Positions 1-11,813 are shown, numbered from the stretch's first letter. The stretch: DNA of 64,000 nt from Yersinia bercovieri ATCC 43970 (GCF_013282745.1 NZ_CP054044.1:3038001-3102000); one strand, 5' to 3'. The notes: generated from the letters alone by a model not told the origin. Program-made: numbers and translations.

Positions 1-741
1 CAGAAGAATATTGATACCTGCGAGCAGCAGTTGGCGGCGGCTTACAGCGACCGCGATATTTTCCGCGCCTTTACCTCGGAGATGATTATTCGCAAATTGC
101 GTAAGCGCGATGGCCTGCTGATCAATAACCCGCGTGAAGCCCTGAAACAGCTGGCCGAGTTGGGCTATCAGGATGTCGCCATCCAATCACTGCATGTGAT
201 CAACGGCGATGAATATGAAAAAGTCGCCAATGAAGTTCGCGCCTTCAGCGACCTTTTCCACCATCTGGTGCTGGGCACGCCGCTGCTGAGCAGCTTTGCC
301 GATTACCAACAGTTGCTGGTTGCGCTGCGAGCGCAGATGCCACCACTGGCGGCGGATGAACGGGTGGTGTTTATGGGCCACGGTGCCAGCCATTTCGCCT
401 TCTCCGCTTATGCCTGCCTTGACCACTTAATGGCCTCGCTGAACTTCCCCGCGCTGGTCGGCGCGGTGGAGAGCTACCCGGAGATCAGCCATATCATTAG
501 CCGCCTACAGCAGCAGGGGGTGCGCAAAGTGCACTTGATGCCACTGATGCTGGTAGCAGGGGATCACGCCATCAACGACATGGCCTCTGACGAACCGGAC
601 TCATGGCGCTCACAATTGGAAGCGGCCGGTATCAGCGCTCAATCATGGCTGCAAGGATTAGGTGAAAACCCCTTGATTCGCCAAATGTTTGTGGAACATC
701 TAGACCACGCCCTACAACAAAAACAGCAGGAGGCAGCGTAA
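1..741 (+). CDS. cbiK: Anaerobic cobalt chelatase CbiK, 5' end cut by the window edge
   Basis: The reading frame is open from base 1, so the true start lies upstream and 246 C-terminal codons are visible. CbiK inserts cobalt into sirohydrochlorin (precorrin-2 level) in the oxygen-independent B12 pathway, in the cytoplasm. Recognisable family stretches are IIRKLR, QDVAIQSLHVINGDEYEK, VVFMGHGASHFAF and HLMPLMLVAGDHAINDM. The histidines in MGHGASH and in the AGDH segment correspond to the metal-binding/catalytic region of the Salmonella enzyme. The stop codon shares one base with the ATG of cbiL, which indicates translational coupling in the cob operon. A TTG at 31 is not a credible start because homology continues upstream of it. 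Confidence 0.95.
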   Translation, partial: QKNIDTCEQQLAAAYSDRDIFRAFTSEMIIRKLRKRDGLLINNPREALKQLAELGYQDVAIQSLHVINGDEYEKVANEVRAFSDLFHHLVLGTPLLSSFADYQQLLVALRAQMPPLAADERVVFMGHGASHFAFSAYACLDHLMASLNFPALVGAVESYPEISHIISRLQQQGVRKVHLMPLMLVAGDHAINDMASDEPDSWRSQLEAAGISAQSWLQGLGENPLIRQMFVEHLDHALQQKQQEAA

Positions 742-1454
742 TGAGCGGCAGACTTTATGCCTTAGGTGTCGGCCCCGGTGCCAGTGATTTGATCACGGTG
801 CGAGCCGCACGACTGGTCGCTAAACTCGATGTGCTCTATGCCCCGGCAGGGCGCAAAGGTGGTGATAGCCTGGCACTCTCTATCGTGCGCGAATATTTGT
901 CACCCACCACTGAAATTCGTACCTGCCACTTCCCGATGAGTGCCGATGATAGTGAAAAGCAGGCGGTCTGGGATGAGGTGGCGCAGCAGTTGCAAACCGA
1001 GGTCGCCAATGGGCGTCAGGTCGGCTTTATCACCCTCGGCGACTCGATGCTATTTAGCACCTGGGTATTTTTGCTAGAACGCATTGGTCGCCCTGATTGG
1101 TTGGAGATTGTTCCGGGCGTGACCTCTTTCGCCGCCATTGCATCCCGCGCGGCCTTGCCGTTGGCGATGGATCAACAGTCGCTGGCGATTATCTCTTGTA
1201 CCGCGCCGGAAGCGGAGCTGGAGCGGGCATTGCGCGATCACGATTGCGTGGTATTGATGAAAGTTTATGGCCGCTTCGCCCGCATTCAGGCGCTGTTGGC
1301 CCGCCTGGAACTCTTCCCCCATGCGCTGCTGATGGCGGAAGCCTCACTACCGGGGGAGCTGTGTTGGCGTCAGTTGGATAGTATTGCCGCTGACCAGCCA
1401 TTGCCCTATTTCTCGACCATTTTAGTGAATAAGCAGCAACGAGTTAATGGATAA
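741..1454 (+). CDS. cbiL: Cobalt-factor II C20-methyltransferase CbiL
   Basis: 237 residues, the normal family length. CbiL transfers a methyl group from S-adenosylmethionine to C-20 of cobalt-factor II, the step directly after cobalt insertion by CbiK. The glycine-rich GVGPGASDLITVRAA motif at the N terminus and the FITLGDSMLFSTW and IVPGVTSFAAIA segments are typical of the tetrapyrrole methylase fold. The ATG overlaps the cbiK stop by one base, so the two are translated together. A 66-base gap with a weak inverted repeat separates it from the transport genes that follow. Confidence 0.95.
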   Translation: MSGRLYALGVGPGASDLITVRAARLVAKLDVLYAPAGRKGGDSLALSIVREYLSPTTEIRTCHFPMSADDSEKQAVWDEVAQQLQTEVANGRQVGFITLGDSMLFSTWVFLLERIGRPDWLEIVPGVTSFAAIASRAALPLAMDQQSLAIISCTAPEAELERALRDHDCVVLMKVYGRFARIQALLARLELFPHALLMAEASLPGELCWRQLDSIAADQPLPYFSTILVNKQQRVNG

Positions 1455-1520
1455 CCGCTAGCTAATAAATATCCGATAGTTAAGTTTTTTAACCGATATC
1501 CAAAGTGATTGGAGCAACTA

Positions 1521-2258
1521 ATGGAAATGGAAAAAGAGTTAAAGAAACTTTCGTATAGCGGAGTTGCGATGGCAATTCTGTTAACACTGGCCCCGAATGA
1601 TGTTTTTGCGATGCACATTATGGAAGGTTTTTTGCCGCCGATGTGGGCACTGGCCTGGTGGGTGCTGTTCCTGCCGTGCCTGTTTATGGGGCTGGTGCGC
1701 TTAAAGCAGATTGTGGCTGAAGACAGTAATCAAAAAGTGTTACTGGCACTGTGTGGTGCCTTTATTTTCGTGCTCTCCGCGCTGAAAATTCCGTCGGTGA
1801 CCGGCAGTTGCTCGCACCCCACGGGTGTTGGGCTGGCGGTGATTCTGTTCGGGCCTGTGGTGGTGGCGGTATTAGGGGCGATTGTGCTGCTATTTCAGGC
1901 GCTGCTATTGGCACACGGCGGGTTGACCACCTTGGGCGCGAATGGCATGTCGATGGCGGTGATTGGGCCGGTCGTGGGTTATCTGGTCTGGAAACTGGCC
2001 TGTAAAGCGGGGTTACGCCGTGATGTTGGGGTGTTCCTGTGCGCCATGCTCGCCGACTTAACCACCTATTTTGTCACCTCGGTTCAGCTCGGATTGGCCT
2101 TCCCAGACCCGCAATTTGGTGTCAGCGGCTCGATTATCAAATTTATGGGGGTGTTCTGCATTACCCAGATCCCGATAGCCATTGCGGAAGGTTTGCTGAC
2201 AGTGATGATTTACGACCAATTAACCAAACGCCAGTTAATCCACTCGGAGGCTCATTAA
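1521..2258 (+). CDS. cbiM: Cobalt ECF transporter substrate-specificity component CbiM
   Basis: 245 residues. CbiM is the cobalt-binding membrane component of the CbiMNQO energy-coupling-factor importer. After an N-terminal hydrophobic leader ending near VFA, the mature N terminus begins [10 protein letters not shown]; this Met-His start of the mature chain is the known cobalt/nickel site of the family. Several further hydrophobic segments follow, with the conserved [10 protein letters not shown] and [21 protein letters not shown] blocks. I chose the ATG at 1521 over an upstream in-frame TTG at 1509 because GGAG at 1511-1514 is spaced 6 bases from it and the Salmonella protein aligns there. 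Confidence 0.94.
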   Translation: MEMEKELKKLSYSGVAMAILLTLAPNDVFAMHIMEGFLPPMWALAWWVLFLPCLFMGLVRLKQIVAEDSNQKVLLALCGAFIFVLSALKIPSVTGSCSHPTGVGLAVILFGPVVVAVLGAIVLLFQALLLAHGGLTTLGANGMSMAVIGPVVGYLVWKLACKAGLRRDVGVFLCAMLADLTTYFVTSVQLGLAFPDPQFGVSGSIIKFMGVFCITQIPIAIAEGLLTVMIYDQLTKRQLIHSEAH

Positions 2259-2259
2259 C

Positions 2260-2541
2260 ATGAAAAAGACCCTTATCCTGCTGGCGATGGTGATAGCACT
2301 GGTGATCTTGCCGTTTTTTATCAATCACGGCGGCGAATATGGCGGCTCGGATGGCGAGGCTGAAGCTTTAATTCAGGTCACCGCACCACACTATCAGCCG
2401 TGGTTCACGCCGCTATATGAACCGGCCAGCGGCGAAATCGAAAGCTTACTCTTTACCCTGCAAGGCTCCATGGGTGCGGCGGTGATCTTCTATATCTTGG
2501 GCTACTACCGGGGGAAACGCGGTGAGCATGCTGGGGATTGA
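2260..2541 (+). CDS. cbiN: Cobalt transport protein CbiN
   Basis: 93 residues with two predicted membrane helices, near residues 4-21 and 69-88, joined by a polar loop with GGSDGEAE. CbiN is the small auxiliary membrane subunit that, with CbiM, forms the cobalt-recognition part of the CbiMNQO importer. The start lies one base after the cbiM stop, and the end overlaps the start of cbiQ, as expected for a tightly coupled transport operon. Confidence 0.92.
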   Translation: MKKTLILLAMVIALVILPFFINHGGEYGGSDGEAEALIQVTAPHYQPWFTPLYEPASGEIESLLFTLQGSMGAAVIFYILGYYRGKRGEHAGD

Positions 2542-3205
2542 TAAGCTGAGCTATCAGAGCCGCTGGCGACAGACTGACCCGATGGGAAAACTGCTGCTAT
2601 ATGGGGTATTCCTGCTGCTCGCCATGCTCAGCCCGCCGATGTATCAGGCGCTGCTGCTGCTGTTTATCGCCGCGCTGACCTGCTATTTGCTGCGGGTTGG
2701 CCCGCGCCGCTATCTGCGCTGGCTGGCGATCCCGCTCTCTTTTTTGTTGCTGGGGCTGGTGACCATTGTGCTATCGCTGGCCCGTCAACCGGAGAGCTTG
2801 TGGTGGGGGGTGCAAATGGGCAACTGGTGGTTCGGCATCGATAAAATCGGCCTTGCCACCGCCAATCAAACATTGTGGCGTAGTCTGGCGGCACTGGCGG
2901 CCACCTTCTGGTTTGTGCTCAACACACCATTTCCGCAGCTGATTCAACTATTGAAACGCTGCCATGCCCCCCGTCTGCTTACCGAGCAGATCCTGCTGAC
3001 ATGGCGCTTTATCTTTATTTTGATCGAGGAGGCGGCGGCGATTCATCAGGCGCAGTCACTGAGATTTGGCTATATCTCATTGCCCACGGGTTACCGCTCG
3101 CTGGCAATGCTGGTTGGTATGCTATTTACCCGCGTGATGATTCGCTATCAGCAGATGGTCATCTCGCTGGATATGAAACTCTATCAGGGTGATTTTCACC
3201 TGTAA
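2528..3205 (+). CDS. cbiQ: Cobalt ECF transporter T component CbiQ
   Basis: 225 residues. CbiQ is the transmembrane coupling (T) subunit that connects the ATPase CbiO to CbiM. The sequence is strongly hydrophobic and contains LLTEQILLTWRFIFILIEEAAAI and a C-terminal QSLRFGY segment, the region of the coupling helices that contact the ATPase. ATG 2528 (MLGIDKLSY) aligns with the Salmonella start; a GTG at 2522 would add two residues. The gene overlaps cbiN by 14 bases. Confidence 0.92.
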   Translation: MLGIDKLSYQSRWRQTDPMGKLLLYGVFLLLAMLSPPMYQALLLLFIAALTCYLLRVGPRRYLRWLAIPLSFLLLGLVTIVLSLARQPESLWWGVQMGNWWFGIDKIGLATANQTLWRSLAALAATFWFVLNTPFPQLIQLLKRCHAPRLLTEQILLTWRFIFILIEEAAAIHQAQSLRFGYISLPTGYRSLAMLVGMLFTRVMIRYQQMVISLDMKLYQGDFHL

Positions 3206-3216
3206 GGCAGGATGTG

Positions 3217-4032
3217 ATGTTAGCCACCCGGCAGTTATGTTTCAGCTATCAGGATGAGCAGGTGCTGCATGATCTGACACTGGATTTCAGCCAACACGCG
3301 GTTACCGGTGTCTTGGGGGCCAATGGTTGCGGCAAATCCACGCTATTTATGAATTTGACCGGCATTCTGCAACCGCAGCAGGGGGCGGTGTTGTGGCAAG
3401 ATGAGCCGCTTAGCTACAAAAAAGCTTCGTTACGGGCACTACGCCAGCGGGTAACCACGGTGTTTCAAGACCCGGAACAGCAGATCTTTTATACCGATAT
3501 CGACAGTGATATTGCTTTCAGCTTGCGCAATCTGGGGATGCCAGAGGCGATTATTGCCGAGCGGGTTGATCGGGCGCTGACTTTGGTGGATGCGCAGGGG
3601 TTTCGCCATAAATCGATCCAGCACCTGAGCCACGGGCAGAAAAAACGGGTGGCGATTGCCGGGGCGCTGGTGATGGAGGCGGAGTATCTGCTGCTGGATG
3701 AACCGACAGCGGGACTCGATCCTGCGGGCCGCCAACATATGATTACCCTTATTGAGCGCATTGTGGCGGAAGGAAAACGGGTTATTCTATCCAGCCATGA
3801 TATCGACCTGATTTATAAGGTTTGTGACTACCTGTATGTCCTATCTCATGGGCACCTGATGATGGCTGGTGAAACCACCGAGGTGTTCCTGCAACAGGAA
3901 AAACTGCAAGCCGCCGGACTGGTTCAGCCGTGGCTGGTGAAAATGCACACTGAGCTAGGGTTGCCGCTGTGCAAAACCGAAGAACAACTTTTTGCGTTGA
4001 TGCGTCAGCGTGAAGCGGAGGAAGCGCGATGA
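3217..4032 (+). CDS. cbiO: Cobalt ECF transporter ATP-binding protein CbiO
   Basis: 271 residues. This is the cytoplasmic ATPase that energises cobalt import by CbiMNQ. It has Walker [10 protein letters not shown] near residue 35, a Q-loop in [13 protein letters not shown], the signature LSHGQKKR, Walker [13 protein letters not shown] and the H-loop SSHD. ATG 3217 is preferred over GTG 3214 because it matches the family N terminus (MLAT) and sits just after AGGA at 3209-3212. The last bases overlap the cbiP start (ATGA). Confidence 0.94.
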   Translation: MLATRQLCFSYQDEQVLHDLTLDFSQHAVTGVLGANGCGKSTLFMNLTGILQPQQGAVLWQDEPLSYKKASLRALRQRVTTVFQDPEQQIFYTDIDSDIAFSLRNLGMPEAIIAERVDRALTLVDAQGFRHKSIQHLSHGQKKRVAIAGALVMEAEYLLLDEPTAGLDPAGRQHMITLIERIVAEGKRVILSSHDIDLIYKVCDYLYVLSHGHLMMAGETTEVFLQQEKLQAAGLVQPWLVKMHTELGLPLCKTEEQLFALMRQREAEEAR

Positions 4033-5567
4033 GTTTATCGATCATGGTGCAAGGCACGGCATCTGACGTCGGCAAAAGTGTGTTAGTGGCGGGGCTATGC
4101 CGCATTTTTATGCAGGATGGGTATCGTTGCGCCCCCTTCAAATCGCAAAATATGGCGCTGAATTCGGGTATTACGCCGCAAGGCGAGGAGATGGGGCGGG
4201 CGCAGATTTTTCAGGCCGAAGCGGCGGGTATCGTCCCTGATGTGCGCATGAATCCGGTGCTGCTAAAACCCACTAGTGACCGCAAGGCGCAGGTGGTGTT
4301 GATGGGCAAAGTGGCCTGCAATATGGATGCGGTGGAGTATCACCAGTACAAGCCGCAGTTGCAGCAGCAGATCAGTGAGGTCTACCACAGTCTGGCCGCT
4401 GAATATGAGGTGATGGTGCTAGAGGGGGCCGGCAGCCCTGCGGAGATTAATCTGCGCGACCGCGATATCGTCAATATGGGCATGGCAATAATGGCGGATG
4501 CGCCGGTTTTATTGGTGGCTGATATTGATCGCGGCGGTGTATTCGCCTCTATTTATGGCACGCTGGCGTTGCTACACCCGGATGAAAAAGCGCGGGTTAA
4601 AGGGGTGATCATCAATAAGTTTCGCGGGGATATCGCGCTGCTTAAACCCGGCTTAGAACAGATTGAAGCCCTGACGGATGTCCCTGTTTTGGGGGTGATG
4701 CCGTGGCTGGATATTGATTTGGAAGATGAAGATGGTGTGGCGCTGCAAAATGGCAAATATGATGATGCGACAGAACAGGCGCTAGATATCGCGGTAATTC
4801 GCCTGCCACACATTGCCAACTTTACCGATTTTAATGCCCTGGCTGCGCAGCCAGATGTGCGCTTGCGCTATGTTGCGCAGATCTCCGCGTTGGGTCAACC
4901 GGACTTGATTATCCTGCCCGGCAGCAAAAATACGCTAGGTGATTTGCAGTGGCTGCATCATAGCGGGCTGGCGGCGGCACTGCTGGCGCAGCATCAGCGG
5001 CAACTACCGCTGATCGGGATCTGCGGCGGCTATCAGATGTTGGGTAAGCGCATTGTCGATGGGGTGGAGTCGGGCCTTGAGCAGATGGAGGGCCTCGGTT
5101 TGCTAGACGTAGAGACCCAATTTGCGCCGGATAAAGTCACCACACGGGTCAGCGGCCACTGTTTGGCGGCCCTGCCGGGGATGCTGGCAAGCTGCGCGGA
5201 GCACCCACTGGAGGGCTATGAGATCCATATGGGAGTTTCCCAATTGGGGGCTGATGCTACCCCTTTTGCCCGCCTAACACTGCGTAACGGGCAAGCGGAG
5301 CAGTGGGTCGATGGGGCGGTGAACAGTGATGGCAATGTGCTGGGCAGCTATATTCATGGCCTGTTCGACAGCCACCACTTTACCCGCGCCCTGCTAGATA
5401 AGTTGCGGCAACGTAAAGGGCTGGCGGCGTTTGACGGTGTGAGTGTCAATTATGCGGAGCATAAGCAGCAACAGTTTGATATTTTGGCGGCACACATGCG
5501 CCAGCATATTGATATAGAACGTATTTATCAGCTAATGGCCGCACATCAACAGGAGAGCACACAGTGA
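4029..5567 (+). CDS. cbiP: Cobyric acid synthase CbiP
   Basis: 512 residues. CbiP is a glutamine-dependent amidotransferase that amidates four side chains of adenosylcobyrinic acid a,c-diamide. The N-terminal synthetase domain has a BioD-like nucleotide site ([11 protein letters not shown]). The C-terminal glutaminase domain has the nucleophile Cys in [11 protein letters not shown] and a catalytic His in GSYIHGLFD. It overlaps cbiO by four bases and cobU by four bases, so it is translationally coupled on both sides. Confidence 0.95.
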   Translation: MSLSIMVQGTASDVGKSVLVAGLCRIFMQDGYRCAPFKSQNMALNSGITPQGEEMGRAQIFQAEAAGIVPDVRMNPVLLKPTSDRKAQVVLMGKVACNMDAVEYHQYKPQLQQQISEVYHSLAAEYEVMVLEGAGSPAEINLRDRDIVNMGMAIMADAPVLLVADIDRGGVFASIYGTLALLHPDEKARVKGVIINKFRGDIALLKPGLEQIEALTDVPVLGVMPWLDIDLEDEDGVALQNGKYDDATEQALDIAVIRLPHIANFTDFNALAAQPDVRLRYVAQISALGQPDLIILPGSKNTLGDLQWLHHSGLAAALLAQHQRQLPLIGICGGYQMLGKRIVDGVESGLEQMEGLGLLDVETQFAPDKVTTRVSGHCLAALPGMLASCAEHPLEGYEIHMGVSQLGADATPFARLTLRNGQAEQWVDGAVNSDGNVLGSYIHGLFDSHHFTRALLDKLRQRKGLAAFDGVSVNYAEHKQQQFDILAAHMRQHIDIERIYQLMAAHQQESTQ

Positions 5568-6109
5568 TTTTGATTACCGGCGGTGCGCGTAGCGGCAAGA
5601 GTTCGCTGGCTGAACGGCTGGCGGCACAGGCGTGCGATCGGGTGTTTTATATCGCCACCTCGGTGGTGACTGACACCGAAATGGCCGAGCGGGTTGCGCT
5701 CCACCGTGCCACCCGCCCGGCACACTGGCGCACTTGGGAGGGGTATCGGGATCTCGCCGCGGTACTGGAGCAGCAAGTGGCTGGGGGTGAGGCGGTGGTG
5801 CTGGAGTGCATCACCACGCTCATCACCAATCTGCTGTTTGAGCAGGCGGGCGACACGCCACCTGAACAGATGGATTTTACCCAGTTGGAGGTGGGGGTCC
5901 AGCAACAGATTACCGATCTGCTGGCCGCCTGCGCTCGCAGTTCAGCGCCAATCTATCTGGTCACCAATGAGCTGGGCATGGGGATCGTGCCGGAAAACCG
6001 CCTCGCGCGGCATTTTCGCGATATCGCGGGGCGGGTCAATCAACGGCTGGCGGCAGCGGCTGACGAGGTGTTTTTAGTGATTTCTGGTATTGAGGTCAAA
6101 ATTAAATGA
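5564..6109 (+). CDS. cobU: Adenosylcobinamide kinase / guanylyltransferase CobU
   Basis: 181 residues, the usual length. CobU phosphorylates adenosylcobinamide and then transfers GMP to it, activating it for nucleotide-loop assembly. The P-loop [12 protein letters not shown] is at residues 6-17, followed by RVFYIATS and, near the C terminus, [27 protein letters not shown], a conserved family block. The GTG start at 5564 overlaps the cbiP stop by four bases. Confidence 0.95.
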   Translation: MILITGGARSGKSSLAERLAAQACDRVFYIATSVVTDTEMAERVALHRATRPAHWRTWEGYRDLAAVLEQQVAGGEAVVLECITTLITNLLFEQAGDTPPEQMDFTQLEVGVQQQITDLLAACARSSAPIYLVTNELGMGIVPENRLARHFRDIAGRVNQRLAAAADEVFLVISGIEVKIK

Positions 6110-6852
6110 GCCTGCGGCTATTTCTCGCCACCTTGCAGTTTATGACCCGCATTCCGGTGCCTGAGCGCTGGACACAAGGGCTGGCGATGGATCAATACGA
6201 ACGCGGTATTGTCGGCTTCCCACTGATTGGCTTGATTGTTGGGGGGATCGGTGGCGTGCTCTTTACCTTGCTGGCCCCTTGGTGCGGTGTGCCCTTGGCG
6301 GCACTGGGCTATGTGCTGGCTCTGGCACTGATCACCGGCGCTTTTCATCTCGATGGGCTGGCAGATACCTGTGATGGGGTGTTTTCCGCCCGCAAGCGCG
6401 AGCAGATGCTGGAGATCATGCGCGACAGTCGCCTCGGCACCAATGGCGGGTTGGCGCTGATCTTTATGGTGGTGGCAAAAGTGCTGGTGGTGAGCGAACT
6501 GGCGCTGCGCGATGTGTCGATGCTTGCTATGCTGACCGCCGCTTCGGTCGCGGGTCGCACGGTAATTGTGCTGCTGATGTACCGCCAGCGCTATGCCCGC
6601 GCAGGTAATGGGCTGGGCAACATATACATTGGTAAAGTCACTGGCAGACAAACGGCCATCACCTTAGCAGGCGGCGTGATATTGACGCTATTGCTCGGCA
6701 AAGGGGCGGCGGTGCTGGCGCTGGTGATCACCATGGCGGTGGTATGGCTGCTGGCGACCTATCTGCGCAGCCGCCTGGGCGGGCAGACCGGTGATACCCT
6801 GGGGGCCGCGGCCGAGATGGGCGAACTCCTGTTTTTGCTGGCGCTGCTGTGA
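6106..6852 (+). CDS. cobS: Adenosylcobinamide-GDP ribazoletransferase (cobalamin synthase) CobS
   Basis: 248 residues. CobS is an integral inner-membrane enzyme that joins adenosylcobinamide-GDP and alpha-ribazole(-phosphate). It shows five or six hydrophobic segments and the conserved [16 protein letters not shown] and [14 protein letters not shown] motifs; the acidic residues of the first are typical for a CDP-alcohol phosphotransferase-like active site. Start and stop overlap its neighbour cobU in ATGA fashion. A 40-base gap separates it from cobC. Confidence 0.95.
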   Translation: MSLRLFLATLQFMTRIPVPERWTQGLAMDQYERGIVGFPLIGLIVGGIGGVLFTLLAPWCGVPLAALGYVLALALITGAFHLDGLADTCDGVFSARKREQMLEIMRDSRLGTNGGLALIFMVVAKVLVVSELALRDVSMLAMLTAASVAGRTVIVLLMYRQRYARAGNGLGNIYIGKVTGRQTAITLAGGVILTLLLGKGAAVLALVITMAVVWLLATYLRSRLGGQTGDTLGAAAEMGELLFLLALL

Positions 6853-6892
6853 TATCACAACCCCCTGAACACTCTCAATAGTGGGCCATTCT

Positions 6893-7513
6893 ATGCGACT
6901 CTTTCTGGTACGCCACGGGCAAACCGAGGCCAATTTGCGCGGTGTTTTTTGCGGCATGACCGATTTGCCGCTGACCTCACCGGGCGTGGAGCAGGCCGGA
7001 CAGGTCGCCGCGTGGCTGGCAGATGTTGATTTTACCCACGCGGTGAGCAGTCAATTACTACGCGCGCGCCATACCGCCGATATCGTGCTGGCGGGGCAGG
7101 ACATTAACGCCACTATCGACGAGCAATTGAATGAGATGAATTTTGGTGATTGGGAAATGCGCCATCACCATGATTTACAACGTGAAGATCCCGATGCATG
7201 GGCGGCATGGGTGGCCGATTGGCAACAGGCCAGCCCCACCGCTGGGGAGTCTTTTCCGCAGTTTTTGGCCCGCATCGAAGGGGCCGTTGTGCAACTCAAA
7301 TCAGTGCAAAATAACGACAATAATCGGCTACTGGTCGCCCATCAGGGGGTGTTAAGCCTGATGTTGGCCCGCCTGCTGGCAATGCCCGCAGCGGCCATGT
7401 GGCACTTTCATTTTGAGCAGGGGGCATACAGCGTGTTGGAGATCCATGACGGGTTTGTCACGCTGCGTGCATTTAACAGTCGGGCTGCCTGGCAGCCTGC
7501 GACACGAGGTTAA
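6893..7513 (+). CDS. cobC: Adenosylcobalamin/alpha-ribazole phosphatase CobC
   Basis: 206 residues, histidine phosphatase superfamily. CobC removes the 5' phosphate from alpha-ribazole phosphate or adenosylcobalamin phosphate late in loop assembly. The RHGQTEAN signature puts the phospho-histidine at residue 8; the second core His is in [16 protein letters not shown] at 6881 is in frame, but ATG 6893 matches the family start MRL. Its place between cobS and cobT differs from Salmonella, where cobC lies outside the main operon. Confidence 0.92.
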   Translation: MRLFLVRHGQTEANLRGVFCGMTDLPLTSPGVEQAGQVAAWLADVDFTHAVSSQLLRARHTADIVLAGQDINATIDEQLNEMNFGDWEMRHHHDLQREDPDAWAAWVADWQQASPTAGESFPQFLARIEGAVVQLKSVQNNDNNRLLVAHQGVLSLMLARLLAMPAAAMWHFHFEQGAYSVLEIHDGFVTLRAFNSRAAWQPATRG

Positions 7514-7517
7514 ACAG

Positions 7518-8576
7518 ATGCAGACACTTTCATCGATTCTGGCGAGAATTCCACCGTTAGACCACAAAGCGATGGCCCGCGCCAAAGTGCGGCTGGACGG
7601 CTTGCTTAAGCCACCCGGCAGTTTGGGCCGTCTGGAGCTATTGGCTACCCAACTGGCGGGGATGCGCGGGTTATATGGTCATCAAGTCTGCCGCAAGCAA
7701 ATTATTGTGATGGCCGCTGATCATGGTGTCTACGACGAAGGTGTGGCTGTTTCGCCCCGCGTGGTCACCATGGTTCAGGCGCTGAATATGGTGAGGGGCG
7801 TGACCGGTGTTTGTGTGCTGGCCGCCAATGCGGGTGTGGAGGTGAAGATTGTCGATGTGGGTATCGACAGCGAGACACTCCCCGGCGTGCTGGATATGAA
7901 AGTGGCCCGTGGCAGTGGCAATATTGCTCGCGAAGCGGCGATGACCCGCCAACAGGCAGAAGATCTACTGTTCGCCAGCGCCACGCTGACACTACAACAA
8001 GCCGCTGATGGGGTGAAAGTGTTTGGTGTCGGTGAGCTGGGTATGGCGAACACCACGCCCGCCGCCGCGATGGTTAGCGTGTTTACCGACAGTGATCCTG
8101 AGTCGGTGGTGGGTATCGGGGCGAATTTCCCCAGTGAGCAACTGCATCATAAAGTGGCGGTGGTGCGCCGCGCCATCGAAACCAATCAGCCGGATGCCAG
8201 TGATGGCATTGATGTGCTGGCAAAAGTTGGCGGCTTTGATCTGGTGGGTATGACCGGCGTGATGTTAGGTGCGGCGGCTGCGGGATTACCGGTGGTGCTG
8301 GATGGTTTCCTCTCGTATGCCTCGGCGTTGGCGGCTTGCCGTATCGCCCCCGGTGTGCGCGAATACCTGATTCCGTCACATATGTCGGCAGAAAAAGGCG
8401 CGGTGATCGCCCTGAATCACCTGCAACTGGAACCCTATTTGCAGATGGAAATGCGTCTGGGTGAGGGCAGTGGTGCGGCCCTCGCCATGCATTTGGTCGA
8501 TGCAGCCTGTGCGATGTACAACAATATGGGCTCGCTAGCGGAGAGCCATATTGAGTTGCCAACCACGACGGCTTAA
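7518..8576 (+). CDS. cobT: Nicotinate-nucleotide-dimethylbenzimidazole phosphoribosyltransferase CobT
   Basis: 352 residues. CobT makes alpha-ribazole phosphate from nicotinate mononucleotide and dimethylbenzimidazole. Family blocks include [38 protein letters not shown] and, near the C terminus, the catalytic glutamate in [10 protein letters not shown]. The frame is open upstream inside cobC, but ATG 7518 has GAGG at 7506-7509 eight bases before it and matches the known N terminus. It is the last gene of the operon and is followed by hairpins. Confidence 0.95.
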   Translation: MQTLSSILARIPPLDHKAMARAKVRLDGLLKPPGSLGRLELLATQLAGMRGLYGHQVCRKQIIVMAADHGVYDEGVAVSPRVVTMVQALNMVRGVTGVCVLAANAGVEVKIVDVGIDSETLPGVLDMKVARGSGNIAREAAMTRQQAEDLLFASATLTLQQAADGVKVFGVGELGMANTTPAAAMVSVFTDSDPESVVGIGANFPSEQLHHKVAVVRRAIETNQPDASDGIDVLAKVGGFDLVGMTGVMLGAAAAGLPVVLDGFLSYASALAACRIAPGVREYLIPSHMSAEKGAVIALNHLQLEPYLQMEMRLGEGSGAALAMHLVDAACAMYNNMGSLAESHIELPTTTA

Positions 8577-8584
8577 TAATTGCA

Positions 8585-8609
8585 GTGGCGTTTTAAGTCG
8601 AAACGCCAC
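8585..8609 (+). terminator. Hairpin after the cob operon
   Basis: A perfect 9-bp inverted repeat (GTGGCGTTT / AAACGCCAC) begins 8 bases after the cobT stop. It lacks a clear T run on the + strand, so it may act together with the next hairpin. Confidence 0.55.
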
Positions 8610-8613
8610 CGCT

Positions 8614-8645
8614 AAAAAAACCGGATCATTTAACACTGATCCGGT
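8614..8645 (-). terminator. Rho-independent terminator of argG
   Basis: Inverted repeat ACCGGATCA (8620-8628) / TGATCCGGT (8637-8645). Read on the minus strand, the stem is followed by a run of seven T (8614-8620), the classical intrinsic terminator arrangement, 20 bases past the argG stop. Confidence 0.85.
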
Positions 8646-8664
8646 GGGTATTTAACCGAGGTAA

Positions 8665-10032
<1,368 letters not shown>

Positions 10033-10130
10033 TTAAATCCTGTATGAATTAGGTCAGTCTGGCAAAGGTTTCAATGGCTACATTGATATCGCAAAACCGG
10101 TAGTAGAGTCAAAGATATTTTGCATATTTA

Positions 10131-10148
10131 TGTGAATTTTATTGCATA
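10131..10148 (-). promoter_or_regulatory. Candidate ARG box (ArgR operator) upstream of argG
   Basis: An 18-base site matches the ARG-box pattern with two mismatches in the palindromic core (GAAT, four A/T, then TTGCA instead of ATTCA). It lies about 100 bases upstream of the argG ATG in an AT-rich promoter region. ArgR control of argG is established in E. coli; use here is inferred. I could not place a clear second box. The rest of 10030-10358 shows no gene. Confidence 0.4.
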
Positions 10149-10358
10149 AGTATTTAATTTGTACTTTGGTGAAATTCCGTTTCATTTAAATTAATTTCAC
10201 GTTCTGTTATGATATCTACATCGATTTTTTATCACGTGTAACACGTTAAAATTTAAAGCGGAAAACCGCCATTGTAAACCGGCGCATCGGGATATTTCAC
10301 CATAGTGGTGAAAAGCGCGGGTGTAAGCAAATTGGGCGTGATTTCAGGGACAGTTAAG

Positions 10359-11756
10359 TTGAAAATCTTTCGCGAAAGCGCGTGGTATAAAAAACGAAAA
10401 TCCTACCGGGTACTATTTTGGCGTGAGATAACGCCGCTGGCGATCCCACTGTTTATTGAAGGGCTGTGCGTCCTGTTGATGGGGGTGTTCAGCACTTTAC
10501 TGGTGAGTTGGCTGGGCAAAGAGGCGATGGCGGCGGTGGGTCTGGCTGACAGCTTCAATATGTTGATTGCGGCTTTCTTTGCCTCAGTGGCGCTGGGGAC
10601 ATCGGTGGTGGTGTCATTCAGTCTCGGTCAGCGCAAGCGCAAGCAAGCGCAAACGGCGGCCCGCGAATCCATCTCTCTGCTGGTTTTAATCTCCTTACTC
10701 TTGGTGCTGCTGGTGCATTTTGCCGGTGAGGCCATTATCAATCTGATGGCGAATCAGGCCGATCCCGCCGTTAAGGCCATGGCACTGACCTACCTGAATT
10801 TGACGGTCTGGAACTATCCGGCGATGGCGATCACGCTGGTGGGATGTGGTGCGCTACGGGGGGCCGGTAATACGCGGTTGCCGATGTTTATCAATATTGC
10901 GATGAATATTCTCAATATTGTTATCAGTAGCGTGCTGATTTACGGCCTGTTTAGCTGGCAGGGAGTAGGTTTTATCGGCGCGGGTATTGGTATCACGCTT
11001 GCACGCTATATCGGCGCGCTGGTGGTGGTTCTGGTGCTGATTTTCGGTGCCAATAATACTCTGCGTATCCCCTTCAAGGCCTATTTTTTGCCCTTTACCT
11101 CAGCCATTATGTTTGAGGTGCTGAGCATCGGCATTCCCGCCAGTGTTGAATCCGTGATGTTCAGTATCGGTAAGCTGATTACCCAGCGCTTTGTTGCGGG
11201 AATGGGTACTGAAGTGATCGCCGGTAACTTTATTGCTTTTTCAATCGTCGGGCTGATTAACTTGCCGGGCAATGCGTTGGGATACAGTTCGACAATCATC
11301 ATCGGCACACGATTGGGGAAAGGGCAGATTTTGCAGCCAATTCGCCAACTCAAACATATCTTCTGGCTATCCACCGTCGGCGTCTGTTTTATCGCGCTGC
11401 TATCGATCCCCAGTGCTGGATTTTTGGCCTCTCTCTATACCAACGAACCGGGCGTTATCAATGTGGTGAAGCATCTGATCTGGATAAATGCACTGTTTAT
11501 GCCGATCTGGGCGGCCTCTTGGGTGCTACCATCGGGCCTGAAAGGGGCGAAGGATGCTCGTTATACCATGTGGGTGGCGCTGGCAGGGATGTGGGGTTGC
11601 CGCATTATTGTTGGTTATATCTTGGGGATAACCCTGGGATTTGGCGTCACAGGCGTTTGGATGGGGATGTTCCTCGACTGGATAGTGCGCGGCGTACTGT
11701 TTTATCGCCGCATGTCTACAGGCCGCTGGTTGTGGCGCTATCGACCAGTGGCATAA
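10359..11756 (+). CDS. yeeO: MATE-family efflux protein, YeeO-like
   Basis: 465 residues with about 12 hydrophobic segments. It closely resembles E. coli YeeO, a MATE (cation-coupled) exporter reported to export flavins; recognisable blocks are KRKSYRVLFWREITPLAIP, LVSWLGKEAMA and GMGTEVIAGNFIAFSI. The start is uncertain. TTG 10359 (MKIFRES) has AGGGA at 10346-10350 eight bases upstream, but GTG codons at 10305 and 10308 would also fit. In E. coli yeeO likewise lies near cobUST and asn tRNA genes, so this is a conserved neighbourhood. The substrate in this organism is not known. Confidence 0.85.
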   Translation: MKIFRESAWYKKRKSYRVLFWREITPLAIPLFIEGLCVLLMGVFSTLLVSWLGKEAMAAVGLADSFNMLIAAFFASVALGTSVVVSFSLGQRKRKQAQTAARESISLLVLISLLLVLLVHFAGEAIINLMANQADPAVKAMALTYLNLTVWNYPAMAITLVGCGALRGAGNTRLPMFINIAMNILNIVISSVLIYGLFSWQGVGFIGAGIGITLARYIGALVVVLVLIFGANNTLRIPFKAYFLPFTSAIMFEVLSIGIPASVESVMFSIGKLITQRFVAGMGTEVIAGNFIAFSIVGLINLPGNALGYSSTIIIGTRLGKGQILQPIRQLKHIFWLSTVGVCFIALLSIPSAGFLASLYTNEPGVINVVKHLIWINALFMPIWAASWVLPSGLKGAKDARYTMWVALAGMWGCRIIVGYILGITLGFGVTGVWMGMFLDWIVRGVLFYRRMSTGRWLWRYRPVA

Positions 11757-11813
11757 CCCCTACGGCCAACCGCTGGCTGGAGTGGCACGCCACATCTTCT
11801 TAAGCCGAATGAT

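Noticed and set aside
1455..1520. Cobalamin riboswitch between cbiL and cbiM
   Set aside because: The gap is only 66 bases, too short for a B12 aptamer, and shows only a weak inverted repeat.
6118..6651. 177-codon minus-strand frame opposite cobS
   Set aside because: It is fully antisense to a well-recognised gene, is rich in His/Gln as typical for the reverse frame of a GC-rich membrane protein gene, and has no similarity to any family.
8083..8562. 159-codon minus-strand frame opposite cobT
   Set aside because: Antisense to cobT, low-complexity Pro/Arg/His composition, no start site.
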